Shown here: piece after piece, positions 41,249-49,824 of the stretch
How the letters are laid out: each line of letters opens with the position of its first letter
Numbering within the stretch: the stretch's first letter is position 1
Source: SIG480 sp045539475
Lineage (GTDB): Bacteria; Bacillota; Clostridia; Oscillospirales; JAAYXM01
Length of the DNA: 64,000 nt
Direction: 5' to 3'
Assembly: GCA_045539475.1 (NCBI GenBank)
Contig: JAZQFJ010000091.1
Span: forward strand, 41,375 to 105,374
The notes under the pieces: generated by a model
The model's database searches: none
What the model was told of the DNA's origin: nothing
Seen by the model: only the letters and a program-made list of their open reading frames with translations
Position numbers and translations under genes: made by a program

Positions 41249-42388
41249 ATGCTACAATGTCAAGACGGTTTTTACACCACGTTCAGTTCCTATCCCACAA
41301 TGAGGAACTACCATGAGGAACAGGCGAAAGAAAGCAGGTGGGTTCGCTGCAAGGTAAACGAGCTGCAGATTGAAGCACTTGACGATCCTTCGACTATGTA
41401 CTCACGCCCCATCCCGTTTGCTTCGGGAATCACAAGTGAAGCTGTGCACGACACAGCGAAAAACCTCGGCCTGGCTATGGATATTGATGGTAAAGCATAC
41501 CCCATCCGTACCACGGCCTACAAAAGCCTGCTCGACAGAGCGAAAATCGGAGGCACCGTTCTCCCCAAACTCAGCCGAAAAGTGTTATCGGATGTTCTGA
41601 ACGAATGTCTGAAGCTCTATCCCTCGGATGCGCTTGTGCTCATAAGGGATCAGAAGGTATCCGCCGTTCACTCAGGTGATGAAGTGGATTATTCCGTTCT
41701 GCCGATTGATGAGCTTCTGGGCACTCTTCAGGATAAGCTGGATGCACGCTTTCCGGGAAACGAGTTTGAATACGGTTACTCGGATCATTCGATTACCAGT
41801 GCATCTTGGACGATGCCGAATCAAAAGGATGACCTTGTCGGCGATTATGCAAAGCATTTGACCGCAATAGGTAAATCATACCTTGCAAAGAACCTTGTGC
41901 CGGGTATCAGGTTTATAACGTCGGACACGGGGGTTGCTTCCGCAAAGGTATCGGCTCTGCTTATGGGCGGTCAGTATCCTATCCATATAGGGAGCTGTAT
42001 TGCGGTGGATCACAGACATCAGTCCAAGGTCGAGAATTTTACAAATGCACTCGACCAGCTCTTTGCTCAGTTCGGGGATTCTGTTGCAAAGCTTCAGAAG
42101 CTTACGGAGATTACACTGTCATATCCGGTCAATGCAATGACAAGGATTTGCAAAAAACTCAGTATGCCGAAGAAAGCTGCACTCGGAGCAATCCGGATGT
42201 TTGAGATGTCATACGGTGGCGGACCTGCAACGGCTCATGACGTGTTTATGGCGATGCAGGAAATTATGTTTCTTCTAAAAACAGAGAATACCCCGGAGAG
42301 TAAGCTCTTGTTTATTGAAGAGAACCTTGCCAGAACCCTGTCTTTTGATTGGGATCAGTATGACCTTGCAAAGGCGGTGAACTACTGA
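41249..42388 (+). CDS. Conserved conjugative-element protein (379 aa), unknown
   Basis: ATG 41249 with GAAAGGAG upstream. The product starts MLQCQDGFYTTFSSYPTMRN and includes PFASGITSEAVHDTAKNLGL, AYPIRTTAYKSLLDRAKIGG and a later GIRFITSDTGVASAKVSALL. The plan (an N-terminal region on using DNA-like substrate, then a mixed domain) reminds me of DUF932-type phage/plasmid proteins, a weak assignment. It overlaps the YqaJ nuclease gene (TGATG) and so is coupled to it, which suggests a recombination or replication accessory role. Confidence 0.55.
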   Translation: MLQCQDGFYTTFSSYPTMRNYHEEQAKESRWVRCKVNELQIEALDDPSTMYSRPIPFASGITSEAVHDTAKNLGLAMDIDGKAYPIRTTAYKSLLDRAKIGGTVLPKLSRKVLSDVLNECLKLYPSDALVLIRDQKVSAVHSGDEVDYSVLPIDELLGTLQDKLDARFPGNEFEYGYSDHSITSASWTMPNQKDDLVGDYAKHLTAIGKSYLAKNLVPGIRFITSDTGVASAKVSALLMGGQYPIHIGSCIAVDHRHQSKVENFTNALDQLFAQFGDSVAKLQKLTEITLSYPVNAMTRICKKLSMPKKAALGAIRMFEMSYGGGPATAHDVFMAMQEIMFLLKTENTPESKLLFIEENLARTLSFDWDQYDLAKAVNY

Positions 42389-43425
42389 TGGCAGCACCGA
42401 TTATCCTGTGTGACACTGCCGGGATGGACAGACCGACTTGGCTGGCCTGCCGAATGCACGGACCAAAGGGTGATATACCTTATACGGTCGGCGGCAGCGA
42501 TGTTGCAGCGATTTTTGGTGTATCACCGTGGACAACACCCTTAGAGCTTTGGATGATCAAAAAAGGAAGAGCAAAGCCTTCTGTGAAGGCGAACGCAAAT
42601 CAGCTGGAGATGGGACATTTCCTTGAACCGATTGCAGCACACTTTTATGCGTTGAAGACAGGAAATACTGTGATTGAGGATACTAATATGTATCAGCACG
42701 CAGACCATAAATATGCATTGGCAGACATTGATCGCCGAATTATTCGTGCGAACGACGGCGAACCAGGTGTACTGGAATGCAAAAGCTGTACATATCACAA
42801 TGCTTCGGAATGGGCGGACGGGAAATATCCGTTGTACTATGAATTTCAGCTCAGATACTATCTTGCAGTTCTCGACTTGAGTTTCGGAGACTTCTCAGCG
42901 TTATGGGGAAATAACCCCGATAACGATATGGCTATGCCGGGGCTTACCCGGGACAAAGCCAAGGAGGATATGATATTTGAACGTCTTGACGAATGGATAT
43001 GGAGTCTTGAGCATGATAAGCCGCCTACGATGGACAGTATTGCGCCTAAGCTCGCTCTTGAATCTCTTGCAAGAATTTACGGAGCCGGTGACCCCAGTCT
43101 CCCGACAATAAATTTACCTGCGAAGTTCGAGAGACATGCACGTCGAATCCTTACCTTGCAGGATGAAATAGCGCTTTGCAAGAGCGATATCAAAAAATAT
43201 GAAAAGGAGATAGAGGCACATTCAGTGCGAATCGCGGAGTTGATGAAGAAACACGAGCATGGGGTTATGGAAACAACCACAGATAGAATTCTTATTGATT
43301 TCGCAACTAAAACATCAACACGAACAGACACAACACTGCTTAAGAAAAAGTATCCGGCTATCCATAACGAGCTGGTAACAACATCTGAAAGCAGAAAACT
43401 TAAATTGTCTGTCCAGCCTTTATAG
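42388..43425 (+). CDS. YqaJ-family viral-type recombinase exonuclease
   Basis: 345 residues. The PD-(D/E)xK nuclease core is visible in order: TVGGSDVAAIFGVSPWTTPL, ELWMIKKGRAKP, EMGHFLEPIAAHFYALKTGN, ALADIDRRI (catalytic Asp) and GVLECKSCTYHNASEW (Glu-x-Lys), then YYEFQLRYYLAVLDL. A C-terminal coiled coil (about 235-290) follows. YqaJ exonucleases resect DNA ends for a partner single-strand annealing protein, like lambda Exo with Beta. A candidate partner is encoded at 46,862, and SSB at 31,175. ATG 42388 overlaps the preceding TGA. Confidence 0.88.
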   Translation: MAAPIILCDTAGMDRPTWLACRMHGPKGDIPYTVGGSDVAAIFGVSPWTTPLELWMIKKGRAKPSVKANANQLEMGHFLEPIAAHFYALKTGNTVIEDTNMYQHADHKYALADIDRRIIRANDGEPGVLECKSCTYHNASEWADGKYPLYYEFQLRYYLAVLDLSFGDFSALWGNNPDNDMAMPGLTRDKAKEDMIFERLDEWIWSLEHDKPPTMDSIAPKLALESLARIYGAGDPSLPTINLPAKFERHARRILTLQDEIALCKSDIKKYEKEIEAHSVRIAELMKKHEHGVMETTTDRILIDFATKTSTRTDTTLLKKKYPAIHNELVTTSESRKLKLSVQPL

Positions 43426-43450
43426 GCAGAAAGGAACCATTATGAATAAT
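43414..43450 (+). repeat. 37-bp repeat spanning stop, ribosome site and start (copy 2)
   Basis: Near-identical partner of 28269-28306; again a QPL stop, GGCAGAAAGGAA and an ATGAATAAT start. Confidence 0.7.
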
Positions 43451-44011
43451 AACAATATTTTAAACTGCGAATGGGAACGATTTCTTGACACACAGATGCT
43501 TGATTACAACCGTTGTTGTCAAAAAGCATATATTTGCTCTCCGCTCGGTGCGGAATCCAAAGATGTAATTCTGGAGAATATGCACTGTGCAAGAGCGTAT
43601 ATGCTTTATGCAGACGCAAGGCTCAATGTTGTATCAAGAGCACCTCATGCGTATTTACCTCTGCTGATCAGTGAAAAAACACCTGCAGAACGAGCACTCG
43701 CGCTTGAGTTCGGTATAAAGCTTCTTGAACAGAGTGAAATACTTCTTGTATGTGGTATGCGTATCAGTGCGGGTATGAGAAACGAAATCGCAAGGGCTGC
43801 CGCACTCCGTATGGAAATAGTTACTTTCGACGACGATATGTTTACGGAAGTGAAGAAAATCGTTACCAAAAACGGAGGGAACAAAACTCTTGTCACACTT
43901 AATAGGGATCATCCTCTGTTAGCGTCATTGAACCCCATTTATTACAAAGGTGGTGATGAGTTGTGGTCAGATTTCTTGAAAAGCTTAGGCTGCGCTCACA
44001 ACAAAAAATGA
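43442..44011 (+). CDS. Nucleoside-deoxyribosyltransferase-like protein (DUF4406/DUF7768 type)
   Basis: 189 residues. The sequence YICSPLGAESKDVILENMHC, then ARAYMLYA, PHAYLPLLISEKTPAERALA and ILLVCGMRISAGMRNEIARA has the order of the 2'-deoxyribosyltransferase-like Rossmann fold found in phage DUF4406/DUF7768 proteins: nucleotide-binding start, substrate loop, and S-x-G-M-x-x-E motif with the likely catalytic Glu. Substrate could be a modified nucleotide; this is unproven. GAAAGGAA precedes ATG 43442. Its TGA overlaps the ATG of the next small frame. Confidence 0.68.
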   Translation: MNNNNILNCEWERFLDTQMLDYNRCCQKAYICSPLGAESKDVILENMHCARAYMLYADARLNVVSRAPHAYLPLLISEKTPAERALALEFGIKLLEQSEILLVCGMRISAGMRNEIARAAALRMEIVTFDDDMFTEVKKIVTKNGGNKTLVTLNRDHPLLASLNPIYYKGGDELWSDFLKSLGCAHNKK

Positions 44012-44202
44012 CGGATTTTCGCGATAATAAAGCGAACTCCCGGAACGGATCACAATCGTATGCTTGTAATCTCAAAACAACAGGACGCAGTCTTGTTTCA
44101 GAGATAATTGATAAGTTTTTCGATATGATTCGTCGCCGGGAGTTTTTCTTTTCCCGGACATATAACTTGTTTGCTCTTGCGGTTATAAGAAAGGAGCGAT
44201 GA
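44008..44202 (+). CDS. Small basic protein, uncertain (64 aa)
   Basis: A frame from ATG 44008 (ATGA overlap with the previous stop) to 44202, one base before the helicase gene. Product is basic with an amphipathic second half (LVSEIIDKFFDMIRRREFFF). The DNA also contains AACTCCCGG (about 44,034) and CCGGGAGTT (about 44,136), which could pair across the frame, so it might instead be structured leader sequence. Frame-filling and coupling are the only support. Confidence 0.35.
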   Translation: MTDFRDNKANSRNGSQSYACNLKTTGRSLVSEIIDKFFDMIRRREFFFSRTYNLFALAVIRKER

Positions 44203-44203
44203 T

Positions 44204-46387
44204 ATGTTATGTCGGTTTAGCAGGTTGGTTTATCCGCAAAGGCTTGAGAGCATATCCCCCGGCAGCTACATGGTAGCACTCTACACGCCTTGTGAAAGGA
44301 TTCTCGACAGTACCGGTGAGGCTCTTAAAACAATCAAGGCTGTGGGGTATTCGTTGCCCACTTCGGATTTGTTTCGCTATGAGCTGAAAGGTCAGTGGAA
44401 TAAGAACTCAAGACATGGTCTTCAGTTTGAGGTGGAAACATTTGAGGAAGTTATTCCTCCGACAAAGGAAGGTGTTATTGCATACCTCTCATCGGGACAG
44501 ATTAAAGGCATAGGTCCAAAGCTTGCAGAAAAGATATATTCGGTTTTTGGGCTGGACGCGTTGAATGTACTGGATTCGGAGCCTGAAAAACTCATAGTTA
44601 TTCCGGGAATAAGCGAAGCTAAGCTCGAAAAGATTTATGATTCATATCTTGCTAACCGCGCAGCGAGAAACGTCATTGCCTTTCTTACTCCATACGGGAT
44701 TACGCCGAACCGCGCATTAAAGCTCTATAAGGAATACGGTAACGATGCCATAAAGATTGTGAAGGAACATCCGTACAGACTTTGTGAGCTTGCAGGTGTA
44801 GGATTCAAGACCGCGGATAAGATTGCAATGAGTATGGGATTTGATATGCTCTCTCCGGAAAGGATCTCTGAAGGGATACTCTATACGCTGACAAACGCAG
44901 AGGAAAGCGGACATCTGTGCATAGAGAAGGATAATTTCATCGGTGAGTGTATGAAAACACTTGATACGCCCGAACTTACCGCCGGAATAGTCGGAAGGCA
45001 TGCAAACGAACTTATACGAAACCAAAGAATTTGTGTATATGACGACTGCCTTTACAGCGGCAGGACGTATATTGCAGAAAAAGCACTCGCGATATATCTT
45101 GAGCGTCAGATTTCATTGTGTCGGAATTATCAGTATGACAATCTTGATGTCGAGCTGGATAACGAGGAACGGTTGCTGAAAATAAAGTTTGCACCCGAGC
45201 AACGTGAGGCAGTTAAGACCGCGCTCACTAACGGGATCTCCATCATTACCGGAGGTCCCGGTACGGGAAAGACTATGATACAGCGTGCCATACTCGATAT
45301 TTACAGCCACAGAAACCCGCGGAATATCATCTGTTGCTGTGCGCCTACGGGACGTGCGGCACGGCGCATGGAAGAATCTACGGGATATGCAGCATCTACC
45401 ATTCATAAAGCACTTTGTCTGGCGGCAGGTGAAGACGGCGAATACGGAAGTCCGGAAAACATTGATGCAAACCTTGTTCTCATCGATGAGACTTCAATGC
45501 TCGATGTATATTTGTCCGGAAAGCTGTTTTCTGCCTTAAAAACAGGCACACAAGTAATTTTTGTCGGAGATGCCGACCAGTTGCCTTCAGTTGGTCCGGG
45601 CGCTGTTCTGAACGAAATGATATGCTGTGGCAGGATTCCTACCGTAAAGCTTGAAAGGGTGTTCAGGCAAGCATCCGGCAGCCGCATTGCTACAAACGCA
45701 AAGCTTATCAAGCAGAACAATGTGGGGCTTGAATACGGTGATGATTTTCAGTTTATAGATTCGAGCGATATTTCGGCTTCGGCAGAGATTATTGCACGAA
45801 TTTATGCTGAGGAAGTCGAAAGATACGGAGTGGATAATGTTGCACTGCTTACACCATTTCGGCAGAAGACCGATACCGGTGCAAATGCTCTGAACGAAAG
45901 AATACGCGATATTATTAATCCGAGCTCACCTCAGAAACTTGAGATTACTCGCGGAATCCGCATATTTCGCTGTGGGGACAAGGTCATGCAGATAAAGAAT
46001 CGGGACGATGTCAGTAATGGTGATATAGGTTATATTATCAAAATCGAAGAAGAAGCCGGAGAAAAAACGGCGTTTATTGATTTTGGTGACGGCAGAGTCA
46101 AGGAATATGATCCCGCAGACCTCGATCTTATCGATCTCGGTTATGCATCCACCATCCACAAGGCTCAAGGCGCTGAGTATAAGTCAGTTATCATTAACCT
46201 GCAGAATGCGCATTATGTGATGCTCACACGACCGCTTGTTTATACTGCGGTAACGCGTGGTAAAGAGCATGTCATATTTGTAGGTCAAAGACGTGCGCTA
46301 TGCACTGCAATTAAAAGAACAGATACCGATAAGCGAGGCACGCGCCTTGCGAAGCGGTTGTGTGATTACTCTAATCTTAACTCTTGA
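44204..46387 (+). CDS. recD2: RecD2-type ATP-dependent DNA helicase
   Basis: 727 residues, the RecD2 (YrrC) rather than RecD layout. An N-terminal OB-like part, then a helix-hairpin-helix block (SGQIKGIGPKLAEKIYSVFG; LIVIPGISEAKLEKIYDSYL; ELAGVGFKTADKIA), and a superfamily 1B motor: motif I ITGGPGTGKTMIQ (about 347-359), motif Ia CAPTGRAARRMEE, motif II LVLIDETSMLD, motif III FVGDADQLPSVGPG, motif IV/V LTPFRQKTDTGANALN and IHKAQGAEYKSVII, motif VI YTAVTRGKEHV. It moves 5' to 3' on single-stranded DNA. In an ICE it may unwind the transferred strand or support plasmid-like replication. AAAGGAGC precedes ATG 44204. Confidence 0.93.
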   Translation: MLCRFSRLVYPQRLESISPGSYMVALYTPCERILDSTGEALKTIKAVGYSLPTSDLFRYELKGQWNKNSRHGLQFEVETFEEVIPPTKEGVIAYLSSGQIKGIGPKLAEKIYSVFGLDALNVLDSEPEKLIVIPGISEAKLEKIYDSYLANRAARNVIAFLTPYGITPNRALKLYKEYGNDAIKIVKEHPYRLCELAGVGFKTADKIAMSMGFDMLSPERISEGILYTLTNAEESGHLCIEKDNFIGECMKTLDTPELTAGIVGRHANELIRNQRICVYDDCLYSGRTYIAEKALAIYLERQISLCRNYQYDNLDVELDNEERLLKIKFAPEQREAVKTALTNGISIITGGPGTGKTMIQRAILDIYSHRNPRNIICCCAPTGRAARRMEESTGYAASTIHKALCLAAGEDGEYGSPENIDANLVLIDETSMLDVYLSGKLFSALKTGTQVIFVGDADQLPSVGPGAVLNEMICCGRIPTVKLERVFRQASGSRIATNAKLIKQNNVGLEYGDDFQFIDSSDISASAEIIARIYAEEVERYGVDNVALLTPFRQKTDTGANALNERIRDIINPSSPQKLEITRGIRIFRCGDKVMQIKNRDDVSNGDIGYIIKIEEEAGEKTAFIDFGDGRVKEYDPADLDLIDLGYASTIHKAQGAEYKSVIINLQNAHYVMLTRPLVYTAVTRGKEHVIFVGQRRALCTAIKRTDTDKRGTRLAKRLCDYSNLNS

Positions 46388-46400
46388 AAGGAGAATACAA

Positions 46401-46850
46401 ATGGCTACTATATTGGCTAAATTCAAGAAAAGGCAATCCGACATAAATGAGCAGATTGCTGCAAGCAGCCTTCCGCTTGACGAGTTGCTTGTTATGCAGG
46501 AGCTCAATTATCGCATCAGTGTACTGGAAACATTCCAGTCCTTTTGTAAGACGGCTCCGGCAACAACTGATGCAAAGGTTCTTGTGCAGCATTACAGGCT
46601 TGTTGATGTTTGTGTGCGTTATCTGCTCACAGACCATAAGTTCGGACTGTCAACCGATGAAAAAGGTAAAACAAAGCGCGAAACAGCACATAAAGTTTTG
46701 GAAGAGATAATCCTCACCAACCAAAGACAGTTTTCGAGCTTTGTGGCTGAAACGCAGGATCAATACAAACGGAGGCTCTCTGAATATATCAATGCAATTT
46801 TACCTATGTGGTTGCAGTACAGAGACACCTACATAACAATAACTCTATAG
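46401..46850 (+). CDS. Helical hypothetical protein (149 aa)
   Basis: ATG 46401 with GAAAGGAG at 8 nt. The product is nearly all alpha-helical (ILAKFKKRQSDINEQIAASS; LVMQELNYRISVLETFQSFC; TAHKVLEEIILTNQRQFSSF; YINAILPMWLQYRD) with no cysteine pairs or membrane segment. It lies between the helicase and the candidate annealing protein and may be a scaffold or adaptor. Not recognised. Confidence 0.55.
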   Translation: MATILAKFKKRQSDINEQIAASSLPLDELLVMQELNYRISVLETFQSFCKTAPATTDAKVLVQHYRLVDVCVRYLLTDHKFGLSTDEKGKTKRETAHKVLEEIILTNQRQFSSFVAETQDQYKRRLSEYINAILPMWLQYRDTYITITL

Positions 46851-46861
46851 GAGGATCAGGT

Positions 46862-47635
46862 ATGAGTCAGAAAAACTCGAATGAGAAAGCGGCTATGATG
46901 CCATATATAGAAGACATCAATAAAATCGAAGGCTTTGATCCCGCACCGTTTGCGATAGATTATACCGACCTGAAAACAGGAGAGGTAAGAAAACGCTTGC
47001 CGGTTGTGATCAGGATTGCAATGTTTCGTATGAAGCATCTGCAAGGAAAGATTGCGGTTCAGGCAACTGCCGTTAAAGACGGCTTTGTCGCACAGGCAAG
47101 GGTATATCCGAACTACAAAGACGGTCCGGATGAGTTCCTTGCCGAAGCCTCGGCTTTCAGGGGCGCGTGTCCGGATAAACCCTCTGTTTCACCACGCGAA
47201 TGGGCGCAAACGGCAGCCGTAGGGATTGCGCTTCGCAATGCCGGATTCGGAGTACAGTTTGATGTTGCAGGCGAAGATGTTGTTGAAACTATGGATGATG
47301 AATTTTCAGGCTCAACAGAAACATCGGCTTCAGGTGTAAAACCGGATGTAATGCCTTCAGGTTCAGAGAAAAGTCCGGATGCAGAATATACTGTTGCGCC
47401 GACATACAACGCTGAACCGCCCAAAGAACTGACGCTTGAGGAACGGGTTCAGGAAGCTATGAAGGTTCCTTGCCCGATTGCCAAATTTAACGGCAGACCG
47501 CTTGGAGAGGTTCTTCGTGAAGACCAGAATGCTGTTGTGTGGACGGCTACAAAATTCAGCGGTGATGAAAAAATCAGAGAAGCTGCACAGCTTATATGTG
47601 AATATGCCATGGAGCAGACACAAACTGATGCGTAA
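46862..47635 (+). CDS. Candidate single-strand annealing protein (Rad52/ERF-like)
   Basis: 257 residues from ATG 46862 (AGGAGG upstream). The block IAVQATAVKDGFVAQARVYP followed by a gap, FLAEASAFRGACPD and SPREWAQTAAVGIALRNAGF with GVQFD has the shape of ERF/Rad52-type annealing proteins: strand-turn-strand, then a helix with T-A-x-G-x-A-L-x-x-x-G-F/Y. A low-complexity linker (about 150-205) and a small C-terminal helical domain (FNGRPLGEVLREDQNAVVWT, then KFSGDEKIREAAQLI) follow, as in other annealing proteins with SSB-interacting tails. Neighbours include a YqaJ exonuclease, helicase and primase. The assignment is my inference, not a confirmed match. Confidence 0.5.
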   Translation: MSQKNSNEKAAMMPYIEDINKIEGFDPAPFAIDYTDLKTGEVRKRLPVVIRIAMFRMKHLQGKIAVQATAVKDGFVAQARVYPNYKDGPDEFLAEASAFRGACPDKPSVSPREWAQTAAVGIALRNAGFGVQFDVAGEDVVETMDDEFSGSTETSASGVKPDVMPSGSEKSPDAEYTVAPTYNAEPPKELTLEERVQEAMKVPCPIAKFNGRPLGEVLREDQNAVVWTATKFSGDEKIREAAQLICEYAMEQTQTDA

Positions 47636-47651
47636 ATTTTTCGGGAAATCA

Positions 47652-47674
47652 GGGGATGGCATTAAGCTGTCCCC
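47652..47674 (+). promoter_or_regulatory. Hairpin just upstream of primase ribosome site
   Basis: GGGGATGGC (47652-47660) pairs with GCTGTCCCC (47666-47674) around ATTAA; the ribosome site GAAAGGAG begins 2 nt later. It may modulate primase translation. Confidence 0.5.
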
Positions 47675-47688
47675 GGAAAGGAGTCTGT

Positions 47689-48753
47689 ATGGAGCGGTTC
47701 CACATAACGGATGTAATATCGTTGCTTAACTTACCACCTCCGCCGCAAGGACGTAGTTCATACTACATACAATGTCCATGCTGTGATGATTCCCCACGCG
47801 AAAAGCATCTGAATATCAACTTAAGAAAGGATGTATTCCGATGTCCTAAATGCGGTGTTTTCGGCGGTATCTTTGATTTCTACGCGTTATTCACGGGAGT
47901 GCCGAGAGATAAAGTGCATAAAACACTTCTAAATAGCCTCGGTGCTCCTGAAAAGCTCAACAGGAGCAGAAAAAATGTTACATGCACTCCTGTTGTTGAA
48001 TGCCCTGTTACGGATATCGAAACACGCCACGCTACATATTCCGCGCTCCTTTCCAAGCTATCGCTTGCTCAGGACCACAGACAAAATCTTCTTGAGCGAG
48101 GATTAACCGATGATGATATATCAAGGCTCGGCTACAGAACAACGCCGGTTGTCGGTATGTCAGTCATCGCCAGACAGCTTCAGACTGAAGGATATTATCT
48201 TGCCGGTGTTCCCGGATTCTTCAGAACAGACAGCGGAGAATGGTCTTTTGTTCAGGAGCAAAGAGGAATCCTTATTCCGGTAAGAGATGTACGAGGCAGA
48301 ATACAGGGACTTCAAATACGCCGTGATAATGTTCAGAAACGAAAATTCAGGTGGGTTTCCAGTGCTGATAAAAAGGACGGATGCCGGGCTGAGGCGTGGA
48401 CGCATATCGCCGGTCCCGTAAGACCAATGGCAGTGCTTACTGAGGGACCGATGAAGGCAGATGTGATTCATTCACTTACAGGGCTCACGGTAATCGCGGT
48501 TCCGGGAGTGAATACTTTAACTCAGCTTGAGAAGACGTTGAAGGAATTACGCAAAGAAGGATTATGCGAAATAATGACCGCCTTCGATATGGATTTATCC
48601 ACGAACGAGCATGTTCAAAAAGCGTACAATCAACTGCTTAAGCTTCTTGATGATATGAACTTCAGATTTGGGACCTATGTATGGATCCCCTATTATAAAG
48701 GACTCGATGATTTTATTTGGGAATATATGCTCAAATGCAGAAAATCACAGTAA
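47689..48753 (+). CDS. Short DNA primase: CHC2 zinc finger plus Toprim
   Basis: 354 residues from ATG 47689 (AAAGGAG 8 nt upstream). The N-terminal zinc finger is seen as YIQCPCCDDSPREKHLNINL then VFRCPKCGVFGGIFDFYALF (CxxC ... CxxC), the DnaG/CHC2 type. The Toprim region (about 247-300) has LTEGPMKADVIHSLTGLTVI, then AFDMDLSTNEHVQ with the D-x-D metal motif. It lacks a DnaB-binding C-terminus, so it is a compact primase as found on plasmids and ICEs, possibly working with the RecD2-type helicase. It ends the operon that begins at 41,249. Confidence 0.82.
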   Translation: MERFHITDVISLLNLPPPPQGRSSYYIQCPCCDDSPREKHLNINLRKDVFRCPKCGVFGGIFDFYALFTGVPRDKVHKTLLNSLGAPEKLNRSRKNVTCTPVVECPVTDIETRHATYSALLSKLSLAQDHRQNLLERGLTDDDISRLGYRTTPVVGMSVIARQLQTEGYYLAGVPGFFRTDSGEWSFVQEQRGILIPVRDVRGRIQGLQIRRDNVQKRKFRWVSSADKKDGCRAEAWTHIAGPVRPMAVLTEGPMKADVIHSLTGLTVIAVPGVNTLTQLEKTLKELRKEGLCEIMTAFDMDLSTNEHVQKAYNQLLKLLDDMNFRFGTYVWIPYYKGLDDFIWEYMLKCRKSQ

Positions 48754-48759
48754 TAATTT

Positions 48760-48799
48760 ATGAGGTACAGCTACACAAAACGCTGTACCTCATTTTTTG
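48760..48799 (+). terminator. Terminator at end of the recombination/replication operon
   Basis: ATGAGGTACAG (48760-48770) and CTGTACCTCAT (48783-48793) form a perfect stem, followed by TTTTTTG. Confidence 0.9.
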
Positions 48800-48830
48800 T
48801 GAGTATTTAACCGATAAAAAACGTATTTTG

Positions 48831-48859
48831 TTGTAAATGCGCATTTTAAAACGTGTAAT
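48831..48859 (+). promoter_or_regulatory. Promoter with AATGCGCATT palindrome, upstream of parM
   Basis: TTGTAA (48831-48836), 17-nt spacer, TGTAAT (48854-48859). The spacer contains the palindrome AATGCGCATT (48836-48845), flanked by AAAACGTATTTT-type and AAAACGTG sequences. These are natural binding sites for the ParR-like protein, both as operator and as centromere. Confidence 0.55.
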
Positions 48860-48892
48860 TTATATAGATTAATAAAAATTGGAGGTATAAAA

Positions 48893-49810
48893 ATGTTAAT
48901 TTCAATCGACCATGGTAATTCAGCTATCAAGACTCTGAACCACTCGTTCGTTTCGGGGCTGTCCGAACACACAGTGAGACCGCCAATCTCAGATGAGATA
49001 CTTGAGTATGGAGGAAGCTACTGGACGCTCAGCAGTAAACGGATTACATACATGATGGATAAAACCGAGGACGAGCGATTTTTTGTTCTGACGCTGTTTG
49101 CTATTGCAAAAGAGCTTGAATCCGCAGGCAGATATATGCCTGTAGAGAATATTGACCTTGCAGTCGGACTTCCGCCTGAGCATTACGGTGTGTTAAAAGA
49201 GCGTTTTGCAAACTATTTCAAGAAAGAAAATGAAGTTCGCTTTGTTTATAACGACAGGGCGTATTGTATCGTTATAAACAGAGTAATGGTGTTTCCACAG
49301 GCTTATGCGGCTGTTGTTCCCAAGAGCAACCTTGTTGTAACTACCATGCGAATGTTCGTTGTAGATATAGGCGGATACACAACTGATGTGCTTCTCCTTC
49401 GTAACGGTAAGCCGGATATGCAGTTCTGCCGAAGTCTGGAGTCGGGGATTATAACGATGAACAATGAGATTGCCCGCAAGGTTAATATACTGCATAACAT
49501 GAATATTGACGACGAGCACGTCAGTGCTGTTCTCAGTGGTAAAGAAACTATCCTGCCGCAAGAGGTCAAGGATGCAATAGTGGCAGAAACGAAAATCCAT
49601 GCAAAGGGCATTCTGGATCAGCTCCGTGAACTGCAGGTGGATTTGCGTTCAAACCCGGCAATATTTGTCGGAGGGGGAAGTATTCTGCTCCGTCCGTTTA
49701 TTGAAAATTCCCCGTTAGTGGCAAAGGCGGAATTTATTACTTCGACGAATGCGAATACCATAGGGTATGATATGCTCGGTCGGATGAAGCTTTCCAAATC
49801 GACCTCATAA
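48893..49810 (+). CDS. parM: ParM/StbA-like plasmid segregation actin
   Basis: 305 residues with actin-fold phosphate motifs: ISIDHGNSAIKTL (phosphate 1), VVDIGGYTTDVLLLRNG (phosphate 2 with D-x-G), and AIFVGGGSILLRPF (adenosine motif). LGITMNNEIARK-type and VGLPPEHYGVLKERF segments complete the fold. Such filaments push sister DNA copies apart. TTGGAGG precedes ATG 48893. The ParR-like gene follows by 14 nt. Its presence implies that the element, or a former plasmid form of it, exists as a circular replicating molecule. Confidence 0.88.
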   Translation: MLISIDHGNSAIKTLNHSFVSGLSEHTVRPPISDEILEYGGSYWTLSSKRITYMMDKTEDERFFVLTLFAIAKELESAGRYMPVENIDLAVGLPPEHYGVLKERFANYFKKENEVRFVYNDRAYCIVINRVMVFPQAYAAVVPKSNLVVTTMRMFVVDIGGYTTDVLLLRNGKPDMQFCRSLESGIITMNNEIARKVNILHNMNIDDEHVSAVLSGKETILPQEVKDAIVAETKIHAKGILDQLRELQVDLRSNPAIFVGGGSILLRPFIENSPLVAKAEFITSTNANTIGYDMLGRMKLSKSTS

Positions 49811-49824
49811 AAGGAGGTTTTCTG

